Assembly: GCF_001666755.1 (NCBI RefSeq)
Contig: NZ_LZJC01000123.1
Location: 1 to 64,000 of the forward strand
Direction: 5' to 3'
Length of the DNA: 64,000 bases
From: Mycobacterium sp. E1214
Lineage (GTDB): Bacteria > Actinomycetota > Actinomycetes > Mycobacteriales > Mycobacteriaceae
The notes under the pieces: model-generated
What the model was told of the DNA's origin: nothing
The model's database searches: none
Seen by the model: the letters and a program-made list of their open reading frames with translations, nothing else
Shown here: positions 8,030 through 20,107 of the stretch, piece by piece
How the letters are laid out: each line of letters begins with the position of its first letter
Numbering within the stretch: position 1 is the first letter of the stretch
Translations under genes and position numbers: made by a program

Positions 8030-9016
8030 ATGAATTCCTGGGGCCGCCCCTCTGGCGCGCCGGACGGGGGTTGGGCGGTGATCGACGTCGAAACCTCCGG
8101 GTTCCGGCCGGGGCAGGCCCGCGTCATCAGCCTCGCGGTCCTGGGCCTGGACGCGCACGGCCGCGTCGAGCAGTCGGTGGTGAGCCTGCTCAACCCCGGG
8201 GTGGATCCCGGCCCCACGCACGTGCACGGCCTCACCGCCGCCATGCTGGAGGACCAGCCACAGTTCGCCGACATCGTCGGCGACGTGATCGAGGTGCTGC
8301 GCGGCCGGACGCTGGTGGCGCACAATGTCGCGTTCGACTACTCGTTCCTGGCCGCCGAGGCCGAGCTGGCGGGCGCCGAGCTGCCCGTCGACACCGTGAT
8401 GTGCACCGTCGAGCTGGCCCGCAGGCTGGAGCTGGGCACCGAGAACCTGCGGCTGGAAACCTTGGCGGCGCACTGGGGTGTGGCTCAGCAGCGCCCCCAC
8501 GACGCCTTCGACGACGCCCTGGTGCTGACCGGCGTGCTGGCGCCGGCGCTGCGGCGGGCCCGGGAGCGCGACGTCTGGTTGCCGGTGCGCCCGGTGACCC
8601 GGCGCCGCTGGCCGAACGGCCGGGTCACCCACGACGAGCTGCGACCGTTGAAGGTGCTGGCGTCGCGGATGCCGTGCCCGTATCTCAATCCCGGCCCGTA
8701 TGTGCGGGGCCGGCCGTTGGTCCAGGGCATGCGGGTGGCGCTGGCCGCCGAGGTACGGCGCACCCACGAGGAGATGGTCGAGCGGATCCTGCACGCCGGG
8801 CTGGCGTACTCCGACGTGGTCGACCGCGAGACTTCGCTGGTGGTGTGTAACGACGACGCACCCGGACAGGGCAAAGGCTTCCAGGCCCAGCAGCTGGGCG
8901 TGCCGGTCGTCTCCGACGCGCAGTTCATGGACGGCGTCGCCGCCGTAATCGGCGGCGCCACCATTCAGGAGTTCATCGACGCAACGTCGGCCGACACCCA
9001 GCTCGCGCTGTTCTGA
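8030..9016 (+). CDS. DnaQ-like DEDDh 3'-5' exonuclease with C-terminal BRCT domain (Rv3711c-like)
   Basis: A 328-residue protein. The N-terminal exonuclease domain has the DEDDh residues: D19/E21 in VIDVETSG, HNVAFD in the middle and HDAFDD at the end. The C-terminal part (about residues 215-315), with DRETSLVVCNDDAPGQGKGF and LGVPVVSDAQFMDGV, is a BRCT-like fold. It resembles the polymerase III epsilon subunit but is not the essential proofreader in mycobacteria, where PolIII-alpha DnaE1 carries that activity in its PHP domain. The ATG at 8030 fits the length of the M. tuberculosis protein; an in-frame ATG at 8000 would add 10 residues. Confidence 0.85.
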   Translation: MNSWGRPSGAPDGGWAVIDVETSGFRPGQARVISLAVLGLDAHGRVEQSVVSLLNPGVDPGPTHVHGLTAAMLEDQPQFADIVGDVIEVLRGRTLVAHNVAFDYSFLAAEAELAGAELPVDTVMCTVELARRLELGTENLRLETLAAHWGVAQQRPHDAFDDALVLTGVLAPALRRARERDVWLPVRPVTRRRWPNGRVTHDELRPLKVLASRMPCPYLNPGPYVRGRPLVQGMRVALAAEVRRTHEEMVERILHAGLAYSDVVDRETSLVVCNDDAPGQGKGFQAQQLGVPVVSDAQFMDGVAAVIGGATIQEFIDATSADTQLALF

Positions 9017-9217
9017 TCTCCACCCTTGGGCGGCGATCCCAGCGTGTTCTCAGCTGGCACCCGGGAACTTCCCAGGCGCTGGTCTGAGGCCCAATTGTTA
9101 CCATGAGCGAGCCATTGCGGTGAGCGCAAAAGCGTCATGCGCCTGGCGTCCTGGGGGACCGATCCAAAGCGGCGACTGCGTGGCGGCATCGTCCATCGCA
9201 GCAGTGAGGACAATTGA

Positions 9218-10849
9218 GTGAGTGGACCGCTGGCGGATTTCTCCGTCGATCGGCGGGTGTTGCTGACCACCAGCGTGGCGCTGTTCATCGGCGCACTATC
9301 GGCGGGGGTGGCGTGGTGTCTGCTCAAGCTCATCGGATTAGTCACCAACGTTGTTTTCTATCAACGTCTTTCGGATGCCCTGGTATCTCCCGTCGATAAC
9401 CACCATCCATGGTGGCTGATATTGGGTGCGCCGGTTGCCGGTGGTCTGGTGATCGGCCTGATGGCTCGGTACGGATCGGACCAGGTTCGCGGCCACGGTA
9501 TGCCCGAGACCATCGAGGTAATCCTCACCGGCAGCAGCCGGGTTGAACCGAAAGTGGCGATTCTCAAACCGATTTCGGCTGCCATTAGCATCGGAACCGG
9601 CGGTCCGTTCGGTGCCGAGGGCCCGATCGTCATGACTGGCGGCGCGATGGGATCGGTTGTCGCCCAGTTCTTGCATCTGACCGCAGACGAGCGAAAGATC
9701 CTGCTGGCCTCCGGTGCCGCCGGTGGCATTGCGGCCACCTTCAACGCTCCTTTGGCGTCCATCTTGCTGGCGGTCGAGTTGCTGCTGTTTGAATTCCGGC
9801 CGCGCAGCTTGGTCCCAGTGGCCAGCGCGGTCGCCATGGCCACCGTCATGCGCACGTTCATCCTGGGCGCCGGGGCGGTCTTTCCGGTTGGGGTGCGGAT
9901 ACCTGAAATTGCCTGGCCCATAGATATTTTGGCCGCAGCAATCGGGCTGGCCGGCGCCCTGGTGGCTATCGGCGCGTCACACCTGGTTTTCTGGGCCGAG
10001 AATGTCTTTCCGCGGCTGCCGATCCATTGGATGTGGTGGCCGGCGATCGGCGGTCTGATCATCGGCGTGGGTGGCCTGGTCGAACCCCATGCTCTCGGCG
10101 TCGGTTACAACGTGATCGATTCGCTACTCACCGGGCGGGCCGGCCTGTCGCTGATCGTCGGCATTCTCGTGGTGAAGACTGCAATTTGGGCGCTGTCGCT
10201 TGGCTCGGGAACCTCGGGTGGTGTATTCGCTCCCGTCTTCATGATCGGCAGTGCGCTCGGAGCCTTCGTCGGACAGTGGCTTCCGCACGTGTTTCCCGGA
10301 TTTTGGGCGATGCTGGGGCTGGCCGCCGTGGTCTGCGGCCTCATGCGGGCACCCTTCGCGGCCATCGCCTTCACCCTCGAGCTCACCCGCGCCTGGCCCA
10401 CCATGCTCCCGGTGATCATCGCCACGATCACCGCCTACGTCGTATCCGTGCTGGTGCTGTCACGATCCGTGCTCACCGAGAAGATCACCCGTACCGGGAT
10501 GCATCTGACCCGTGACTACACGACCGACCCGCTGGAGGCCTTCCTGGTCGCCGAGGTGATGCGTGCCGGACCCGTTCCCACGCCGGGAGGCGGCGCTGTC
10601 AGCGCGCGGGCAACCTTGCGGCACGCCGCGAATGTCTTCGCCGAAACGGAAGGCCTGCCGTTGCGGGTCCTATCGCCGGCGGGCGCCGACCAAGGTCACC
10701 TGTTGCTGAAGGACTTGCTGACCGCCCACCTGCATGACTTCAACGAAGAAACCGAACGGACCAGGCACCTCATCCCCTATTTCCCCAAGCCGCCGCGCAG
10801 CGTCGTTCGTCGCTGGGCGGCGGCTCGGCGCGACGGCCGGGCTAGCTGA
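9218..10849 (+). CDS. ClC-family chloride channel/transporter
   Basis: A 543-residue polytopic membrane protein with three ClC signatures: GHGMPE (filter motif 1), GPFGAEGP (motif 2, with the gating Glu) and GTSGGVFAP (motif 3). NAPLASILLAVELLLFEF aligns with the segment carrying the internal proton glutamate of E. coli ClC; one Glu is kept but the next position is Leu. The C-terminal 100 residues contain at most one degenerate CBS-like half (LVAEVMRAG). The gene lies between dnaQ and leuA, neighbours in M. tuberculosis, and its codon use is visibly less GC-biased than its flanks, suggesting acquisition. The GTG start at 9218 is uncertain by a few codons. Confidence 0.85.
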   Translation: MSGPLADFSVDRRVLLTTSVALFIGALSAGVAWCLLKLIGLVTNVVFYQRLSDALVSPVDNHHPWWLILGAPVAGGLVIGLMARYGSDQVRGHGMPETIEVILTGSSRVEPKVAILKPISAAISIGTGGPFGAEGPIVMTGGAMGSVVAQFLHLTADERKILLASGAAGGIAATFNAPLASILLAVELLLFEFRPRSLVPVASAVAMATVMRTFILGAGAVFPVGVRIPEIAWPIDILAAAIGLAGALVAIGASHLVFWAENVFPRLPIHWMWWPAIGGLIIGVGGLVEPHALGVGYNVIDSLLTGRAGLSLIVGILVVKTAIWALSLGSGTSGGVFAPVFMIGSALGAFVGQWLPHVFPGFWAMLGLAAVVCGLMRAPFAAIAFTLELTRAWPTMLPVIIATITAYVVSVLVLSRSVLTEKITRTGMHLTRDYTTDPLEAFLVAEVMRAGPVPTPGGGAVSARATLRHAANVFAETEGLPLRVLSPAGADQGHLLLKDLLTAHLHDFNEETERTRHLIPYFPKPPRSVVRRWAAARRDGRAS

Positions 10850-10857
10850 CCAAGAGC

Positions 10858-12672
<1,815 letters not shown>

Positions 12673-12686
12673 TCAGAAGGAAACTT

Positions 12687-12747
12687 CAGACCGGCGCATC
12701 GCGAACACCCGCGACGGGAGGCCGGTCTGGATCAGACCCCGTCGCGG
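12687..12747 (-). promoter_or_regulatory. leuA attenuator: mutually exclusive hairpins
   Basis: Two structures share sequence. Structure A has 10-bp arms at 12709-12718 and 12738-12747, enclosing a 6-bp hairpin (12724-12729 with 12733-12738). Structure B has 9-bp arms at 12721-12729 and 12687-12695 and is followed on the transcript by the pyrimidine-rich TTTCCTTCT, as expected of a terminator. B cannot form while the inner part of A is paired. The leader-peptide codons overlap structure A. Leader-peptide attenuation of leuA is a known actinobacterial theme; its operation here is inferred from sequence. Confidence 0.7.
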
Positions 12748-12773
12748 CGTCCGAGGAGGAGCACCCGCTGCAC
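12732..12773 (-). CDS. leu leader peptide (13 residues)
   Basis: A 14-codon reading frame, GTG to TGA, encoding a peptide with three consecutive Leu CTC codons at positions 5-7 (V-L-L-L-G-R-R). It ends about 80 bases before leuA and overlaps the 12738-12747 arm of the attenuator. A -10-like TAAAGT at 12781-12786 lies 7 bases upstream of the GTG, so the transcript may begin at the GTG itself and be leaderless. Ribosome stalling at the Leu codons would choose between the downstream hairpins. Confidence 0.65.
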   Translation of the reverse strand: MQRVLLLGRRDGV

Positions 12774-12780
12774 GGTCTGC

Positions 12781-12786
12781 ACTTTA
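12781..12786 (-). promoter_or_regulatory. Putative -10 element of the leuA leader promoter
   Basis: TAAAGT on the minus strand resembles a SigA -10 hexamer and sits at the right distance for transcription to start at the leader-peptide GTG (12773). A recognisable -35 is not obvious; a TTCTCA-like hexamer lies about 18 bases further upstream. Confidence 0.4.
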
Positions 12787-12863
12787 CCGCGCCTGGCCCC
12801 GTGGTGAGAAACCGCGCCGCAGCGGGGACGAAACCGCAGGTGGCGGGGGCCGGTATCGCAACG

Positions 12864-12891
12864 TTAATGCAGATGCACCGCCACGTATTCT
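12864..12891 (+). promoter_or_regulatory. Putative ask-asd promoter
   Basis: TTAATG (12864-12869) and TATTCT (12886-12891) are separated by 16 bases and lie 50 bases before the ask start, in an AT-richer patch of the ask/leuA divergent region. This is the best SigA-like candidate for the operon. It is judged by eye only. Confidence 0.35.
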
Positions 12892-12940
12892 GTTGTGGAC
12901 TCAAAACGAAGTGGCCTGGCAGAAGGGCGGGGAGACGAAC

Positions 12941-15241
<2,301 letters not shown>

Positions 15242-15248
15242 CCCGCGG

Positions 15249-16397
15249 GTGAGCGCCGCGCAACACCGATCGGTCGCGCGGCGTTCGCTGCTGCTTGCGT
15301 GTTTCATTGCCGCACATGGGTTTTGGGCTGCCACCGCGCACGCCGACCCGCCGGCCCCGGTGCCGGAGCCGGTGCTGCGGCAGCTGGCCCCGGGGCAGGT
15401 GTTGCGGCTCGGCCCGACCGCCGGAACGGGAACGGTGACAAGGGATTTCGAGATCGGCGCGACCGATCTGTGCGAGTTCATGGAGTTTCCCACGCAGGTG
15501 TTGCAGATCTGCGGCGACAGCTTCCCCGGGCAGGGCGTGGGCTTCGGCCGCGACTTCGCGCCGATCGCGCTGCGCGTCGACACGTCCTCGGTGGACGACC
15601 CCGACGGCGTGCGGTACTCGGGTGTGATGGGGGTGTTCAACCCGTTGCTGGCCGACCCCACCCCCGCGGGCGATTCGCAGTTGCCGGCCGGCGTGGTGCA
15701 GATCAACCGGCGCAACTACCTGATGGTGACCACCACGCACGACCTGATCCCGGAGAGCTCTCGGCTGGTCACCGCCGAGCCGCAGCGCGATCGATGGCAG
15801 ACCGTCGCAGGATCGCGCCGCCCGGCCTCCTATCAGGGCGGTTCGCAGACGCAGATCAGCGGCTACTACGACCCGATTCCCGCCCCCGATTCGCCGAGCG
15901 GATGGGTCTACATCGTCGCCGACAGCTTCACCCGCCGGGACCCGGCGGTGCTGTACCGGGCGACGCCGCAGGCGTTCACCGACCGCTCCCAATGGCAGGG
16001 CTGGGCCGCGGGCGCGGGCTGGGGCAAGGCGCCGACACCGCTGTGGCCGGACCAGGTGGGCGAGATGTCGATCAAACAGATCGACGGCAAAACCGTGTTG
16101 TCCTACTTCAACGCCAGCACCGGCAACATGGAGGTTCGCGTCGCCGACGACCCCACGAAGCTGGGCGGCGCGCCGGTCACCACGGTGGTGCAGCACGACG
16201 AATGGCCGGAGCCAGCGGAAAGCCTGCCGCCGCCGGAGGACAACCGGCTGGCGCAGCCGTATGGCGGGTACATCTCGCCCGGCTCGACGCTCGACGAGTT
16301 GCGAATCTTCGTGAGCCAGTGGGACACCCGGGCCCGGGTGGCCGCGCCGTACCGGGTGATCCAGTTCGCGGTCAACCCGTTCAAGCCGGATGACTGA
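15249..16397 (+). CDS. Secreted DUF4185-like protein (Rv3707c-like)
   Basis: A 382-residue protein with an N-terminal signal sequence (about residues 1-35: SLLLACFIAAHGFW... AHAD). The mature part has repeated beta-propeller-like segments (QTQISGYYDPIP, SGWVYIVADSFTRRDPAVLYRA, MSIKQIDGKTVLSYFNASTGNMEVRVA) that fit the DUF4185 family. The function is unknown. The GTG start at 15249 is 7 bases after asd, so it is probably read from the ask-asd transcript, but nothing ties it to amino-acid synthesis. Confidence 0.75.
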   Translation: MSAAQHRSVARRSLLLACFIAAHGFWAATAHADPPAPVPEPVLRQLAPGQVLRLGPTAGTGTVTRDFEIGATDLCEFMEFPTQVLQICGDSFPGQGVGFGRDFAPIALRVDTSSVDDPDGVRYSGVMGVFNPLLADPTPAGDSQLPAGVVQINRRNYLMVTTTHDLIPESSRLVTAEPQRDRWQTVAGSRRPASYQGGSQTQISGYYDPIPAPDSPSGWVYIVADSFTRRDPAVLYRATPQAFTDRSQWQGWAAGAGWGKAPTPLWPDQVGEMSIKQIDGKTVLSYFNASTGNMEVRVADDPTKLGGAPVTTVVQHDEWPEPAESLPPPEDNRLAQPYGGYISPGSTLDELRIFVSQWDTRARVAAPYRVIQFAVNPFKPDD

Positions 16398-16446
16398 CGG
16401 CGGATCGCGTCGGGCACAATTCGCGTAGACAACTGGAGAGGTGGGC

Positions 16447-18633
16447 ATGACCTCAGAAGACGTCAATCGAGTTCCGTCGCCGGCCGCTTCGGCACCGTCG
16501 GACGCCCCCGCCGACGACCGACCCGCGAAAGCAGGCTTCCGCCCCGACATCGAGGGCCTGCGGGCCGTCGCGGTCCTGGCCGTCATCGCGTTCCATTGCG
16601 GCGTTCCCGGCGTCAGCGGCGGCTTCGTCGGTGTGGACGTTTTCTTCGTCATCTCGGGTTTCCTGATCACCGGCATGCTGTGGCGGGAGGCGGCCGCCGC
16701 GGGGACGGTGCGGCTGGGCCGCTTCTACGGCGCGCGCGCCCGGCGTCTCCTGCCGGCCTCCGCGCTGGTCGGTGTCATCACGGCGGTCGCTTCGGTGGTG
16801 CTGCTGACGCCGTTGGAAGCCAGGTCGGTCATCGGTGACGGCATCGCCAGCGCGCTGTACGTCGGCAACTATCGGTTTGCGCTGCAGGGCGTCGACTACT
16901 TCCAGATCAGCAAGCCGTCCCTCTCGCCCTACCAGCACTACTGGTCCCTGGCCGTCGAGGAGCAGTTCTACCTGGTGTGGCCGGCCCTCATCATCGGCAC
17001 CGCGTGGCTGGTTCGGCGCGGCCGCGGCCGCGCCGACGGCACCGGGTCGTCGGCCGCCCCGTACGTGGCCGTTCTGGCGCTGGTCGCCGCGGTGTCGTTC
17101 GGCTTCTCGGTGGTGACGACGCGCACCGCGCCCCCTGTCGCGTTCTTCTCGCTGCACACCCGAGCGTGGGAACTGGCGGTGGGCGGCCTGGTGGCGCTGA
17201 CGGCGCCGCAATGGCGGCGGCTGCCCGCGCTGGCGGCCGCGGTGGTCGGCTGGGGCGGGTTGGCGCTGATCGGGGTGGCGTGCAGCCAGCTCGACGCGGC
17301 CACGCCCTACCCGGGCAGCGCCGCGCTGTTGCCGGTGCTCGGCACCGCCCTGGTCATCGGGTCGGGCTGCGCCGCCGCCACCCGCGGCTGCGGCCGCCTG
17401 GCGCTGCCCCCGCTGCGCGCGACCGGCCGGGTGTCGTATTCCTGGTATCTATGGCACTGGCCGGTGCTGTTGCTGGCGACGCCGCTGCTGGGACGCCCGA
17501 TGGGGCCGATCGACGGGCTGGTGGCGGTGCTGGTCTCCCTAGCGCTCGCCGTGCTCACGCTGCGGTTCGTCGAGAACCCCTTGCGCTATGCCCCGGCGGT
17601 ACGGGGTTCGGCCGCCCGCAGTCTGACCTTGGGCGGCGTGGCCACCGCCTTGGCGGTGGTCGTCGGCGTCGCGCTGCTGGTGGTCGAGCCGATTCCGGTC
17701 GGCCGGGGCCCGGCCGCCGCTCCTGTGCGTGTACTCGCCGACCCCGTGCCCCGCGGTGCGGACGTCGGCAGCGCCGACGCGGCGGTGCAGCGGGTGTTCG
17801 CGCAGGTGCAGGCCGCCATCGCCGCGTCGGCGGACCTTCGAGCAGTGCCCTCGAATCTGGACCCGTCGCTCGCTGACGCCTTGCACGATCCGACGCCGCC
17901 CGGCCTGGACGGCTGCCTGCGCAATCTGCTCGAGGTCGACCAGCCCCCGTGCGCGGCGGGTGACACGGCCTCCCCGACCAGGGTGGCCCTCGTTGGGGAC
18001 TCGAACGCCTACGTGTGGAGCCCGGCGTTTCAGCACTTCGCCGAGCAGCACCGCTGGCGATTGGAGGTCCTGACCAAAGGGGCCTGCCCCATGCTCGACC
18101 TGCCCCTGAAGATCTTCGTGCAGCGGCCTTACACCGAGTGCGACACATGGCGCGGCCAGGTCCTCGCCCGGCTGCGCGACGAGCACCCGCGGCTGGTGGT
18201 GCTGGGCATGCTGCGCCACGACAGCGGCGTGGGATACCCGCCCTACGGACCGGCGTGGATCGACAGGCTGACCCGGCTGGTGCAGCAGTTGCGAACGACC
18301 GGCGCCCGGGTGCTGGTGCTGGGGCCCACCCCGGATCCGCACTCGATGGTGCCGGACTGCCTGTCGGTGCATCTCGACGACGCGACGGCGTGCGCGGCCA
18401 CCCGGGCCACGGCCGTCAACGCGACCGGTATCGCGGCCGAGGCCGCCGCCGCCGCGGCCGGCGGAGGGCGATACGCCGACGTCTCCGACCTGTTCTGCGG
18501 CCCGGAACGCTGCCCGCCGATCGTCGGCAACACCCTGGTCTACCAGGACGAATACCACCTGACGTTCGAGTACGCGCGGGTGCTGGCGCCGGCGATCGGG
18601 GCGCTGACCGATCGCGCGCTGGCCGGCCCGTGA
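16447..18633 (+). CDS. Acyltransferase-3 / SGNH fusion membrane protein (OafA-like)
   Basis: A 728-residue protein. An acyltransferase-3 membrane domain fills residues 30 to about 390, with RAVAVLAVIAFHCGVPG (catalytic-type His) and the FVGVDVFFVISGFLITGML signature. An extracellular SGNH hydrolase-like domain follows, with ALVGDSNAYVWSPAF (Ser block) and a C-terminal DEYHLTFEYA (Asp/His block). Such fusions O-acylate cell-surface glycans. The ATG at 16447 has a GAGAGG site 6 bases upstream and is preferred to the in-frame GTG at 16441. M. tuberculosis has related proteins elsewhere but, as I recall, none at this locus. Confidence 0.88.
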   Translation: MTSEDVNRVPSPAASAPSDAPADDRPAKAGFRPDIEGLRAVAVLAVIAFHCGVPGVSGGFVGVDVFFVISGFLITGMLWREAAAAGTVRLGRFYGARARRLLPASALVGVITAVASVVLLTPLEARSVIGDGIASALYVGNYRFALQGVDYFQISKPSLSPYQHYWSLAVEEQFYLVWPALIIGTAWLVRRGRGRADGTGSSAAPYVAVLALVAAVSFGFSVVTTRTAPPVAFFSLHTRAWELAVGGLVALTAPQWRRLPALAAAVVGWGGLALIGVACSQLDAATPYPGSAALLPVLGTALVIGSGCAAATRGCGRLALPPLRATGRVSYSWYLWHWPVLLLATPLLGRPMGPIDGLVAVLVSLALAVLTLRFVENPLRYAPAVRGSAARSLTLGGVATALAVVVGVALLVVEPIPVGRGPAAAPVRVLADPVPRGADVGSADAAVQRVFAQVQAAIAASADLRAVPSNLDPSLADALHDPTPPGLDGCLRNLLEVDQPPCAAGDTASPTRVALVGDSNAYVWSPAFQHFAEQHRWRLEVLTKGACPMLDLPLKIFVQRPYTECDTWRGQVLARLRDEHPRLVVLGMLRHDSGVGYPPYGPAWIDRLTRLVQQLRTTGARVLVLGPTPDPHSMVPDCLSVHLDDATACAATRATAVNATGIAAEAAAAAAGGGRYADVSDLFCGPERCPPIVGNTLVYQDEYHLTFEYARVLAPAIGALTDRALAGP

Positions 18634-18712
18634 TGGGCGGCCGCCAGCCCGCCGCCGTCACCGCTCCATGCCTGGTCGGGGGTGGTTTAGGGCTCACAGC
18701 TGCTACATAAGT

Positions 18713-18725
18713 AGCGCATAGCGCT
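18713..18725. repeat. Short inverted repeat upstream of the His/Gly-rich pair
   Basis: AGCGC-ATA-GCGCT is a perfect dyad with 5-bp arms in an AT-richer patch 32 bases before the 18757 start. It could be an operator or a weak hairpin; nothing else supports either reading. Confidence 0.3.
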
Positions 18726-18756
18726 CACTACTGTTAACGGCTTCATCATTTGTCTC

Positions 18757-19236
18757 ATGAGTGAAACTTCTGAAACCCCCACCGTGCGGACCTCCACCGC
18801 AACCGAACCCGCGCCGGCCGCAGTCGAGCCGGCGCTCTACCACCGCCCGCCCCGCGTCTTCCAGGCCGCGGCCTGGGTCGCCATCGTCGCCGGGATCGTG
18901 TTCATCGTCGCGGTCATCTTCTTCACCGGCTACACCCTGGGCAAGCACGCCGGCCACCACGGCGGTCACCACCACGGCCACCACGCGGCGTGGATGCACC
19001 ACCACGGTCCGGGTGGGCCGGGTGGTCCCGGCTTCGGCCCGGGCGGACCCGGCTTCGGCCCGGGCGGCCCGAACGGTCCCGGCGGCCAGGGCCAGCAGCC
19101 CGCGACGCCCGGCCCGTCCGCCGTCCGGCCCAGCAGCATGGGCCCCGGCCACCTGCCGTCGTCGCTGTTCCACCCCGCGACCGTGTCGCCCGGCGCCCTG
19201 GGGCAGGTTCCCACCGTCGTCGTGCTCGGCGGCTGA
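18757..19236 (+). CDS. His/Gly-rich single-pass membrane protein (Rv3706c-like)
   Basis: A 159-residue protein: an acidic/Thr-rich N-terminus, one transmembrane helix at about residues 36-60 (AAAWVAIVAGIVFIVAVIFF), then a His-rich stretch (HHGGHHHGHH, then MHHHG) and Gly-Pro-Phe repeats (PGGPGFGP repeated). The His cluster could bind metal ions; no enzyme domain is visible. The next gene is a clear paralogue with the same helix, so the pair arose by tandem duplication. M. tuberculosis has the equivalents Rv3706c and Rv3705A. Confidence 0.75.
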   Translation: MSETSETPTVRTSTATEPAPAAVEPALYHRPPRVFQAAAWVAIVAGIVFIVAVIFFTGYTLGKHAGHHGGHHHGHHAAWMHHHGPGGPGGPGFGPGGPGFGPGGPNGPGGQGQQPATPGPSAVRPSSMGPGHLPSSLFHPATVSPGALGQVPTVVVLGG

Positions 19237-19257
19237 CGACCCCTCCATCACCAACTC

Positions 19258-19291
19258 GTAGCCCGGCGCTCACCCCCGAGCGCCGGGCTAC
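19258..19291 (+). terminator. Strong intrinsic-type hairpin
   Basis: A perfect 14-bp inverted repeat (GTAGCCCGGCGCTC and its complement) with a 6-base loop lies 22 bases after the stop of the first His/Gly-rich gene. No T-run follows, which is common for mycobacterial terminators. It separates the two paralogous genes. Confidence 0.7.
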
Positions 19292-19390
19292 TCGGCATGT
19301 CACCGCTTCCTCACCGCGGCATCTCGATTCACAGCAAGTTTGTGTCGGGGACCTGTTACGCAGCCCGGCAGCCAGGGCACTATTCAAGGC

Positions 19391-19927
19391 ATGAGTGAGA
19401 CACCCGAACCGCACACCCAGCCGGTCGCCGAGCCTGCCCCCGCCGCGGCGGTGGCACCGCCGCCCCCGCCGCCGGTGAAGCCACCGCGGCTGTACACGGC
19501 TGCGGCGTGGGTGGTGATCGTCGCCGGGATCGTGTTCATCATCTCCACCGTCTTCTTCACCGGCGCGTTCCTGTTCGGGCATCACCACTGCCACCATCAC
19601 CACGGCATGGTCGGCCCCGGCGGCCCTAACGGCCCCGGCGGCCCCGGGCCCGGCCCTGGTAACGCGCCGGGCAACGGCCCCTGGCAGTACGGCGGCCCCG
19701 GCCCCGGGTGGCCCGGCCCCGGCGGGCCCGGGCCGTGGCAGTACGGCGGCCCGGACAACGGCCAGTGGGGTCCCGGCGGTCCCGGCGGCCCGGGTCTGAT
19801 CGTGCCGCTGCCCCCGGGCGGTTCGGGCGGCCCGGGCGGGCCGGGTGGCGGCTGGGGCGGACCCAGCTACGGCGGCCCGGCGGGCCCGTCGAGCCCGCCG
19901 CCCAGCACGCCCGCGCCCCGGCGCTGA
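19391..19927 (+). CDS. His/Gly-rich single-pass membrane protein, tandem paralogue (Rv3705A-like)
   Basis: A 178-residue protein built like its upstream neighbour: a Pro/Ala-rich N-terminus, one membrane helix (AAAWVVIVAGIVFIISTVFF, about residues 37-58), a His/Cys cluster (GHHHCHHHHG) and a long Gly-Pro-Trp-Gln-Tyr-rich tail with repeated PGPWQYGGP units. Low-complexity glycine repeats make homology calls unreliable. The start MSET matches that of the paralogue. A metal-binding or cell-wall-contacting role is possible but unproven. Confidence 0.7.
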   Translation: MSETPEPHTQPVAEPAPAAAVAPPPPPPVKPPRLYTAAAWVVIVAGIVFIISTVFFTGAFLFGHHHCHHHHGMVGPGGPNGPGGPGPGPGNAPGNGPWQYGGPGPGWPGPGGPGPWQYGGPDNGQWGPGGPGGPGLIVPLPPGGSGGPGGPGGGWGGPSYGGPAGPSSPPPSTPAPRR

Positions 19928-19957
19928 CGGGCGCTCGACGGGTGCGCTAGCCGCGAG

Positions 19958-19989
19958 ATTCTTGACTAGTTCAAGATAGGCGGCATACT
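19958..19989 (+). promoter_or_regulatory. FurA-type operator/promoter upstream of catalase
   Basis: ATTCTTGACTAGTTCAAG followed by ATAGG closely resembles the AT-rich FurA box of mycobacterial furA promoters (recalled form ATTCTTGACTAATTC then CAGAAA-GG). It contains a CTTGA-N5-TCAAG dyad (19961-19975). TTGACT (19962-19967) and CATACT (19984-19989), 16 bases apart, are placed like the -35 and -10 of the furA promoter. The catalase ATG is about 118 bases downstream. Repression relieved by peroxide is inferred. Confidence 0.6.
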
Positions 19990-20107
19990 CGGTAACGTGC
20001 CCGAACGGCCTGGTGAATGCGCGTATGGCAGGAAAAGCCATGCGACACAACGGGTTTGATACGGCGCGCCCTCGGATGACTCAGCCCACTCGACGAGGAG
20101 AAACGGA

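Noticed and set aside
9017-9217. A hidden gene or mobile-element end between dnaQ and clc
   Set aside because: No frame with a ribosome site, no inverted-repeat ends and no target-site duplication were seen.
19600-19927. Tandem DNA repeat or CRISPR-like array in the Gly-rich tail
   Set aside because: The repeats follow codon periods (Gly-Pro-Gly) within one frame and vary in length, without spacers.
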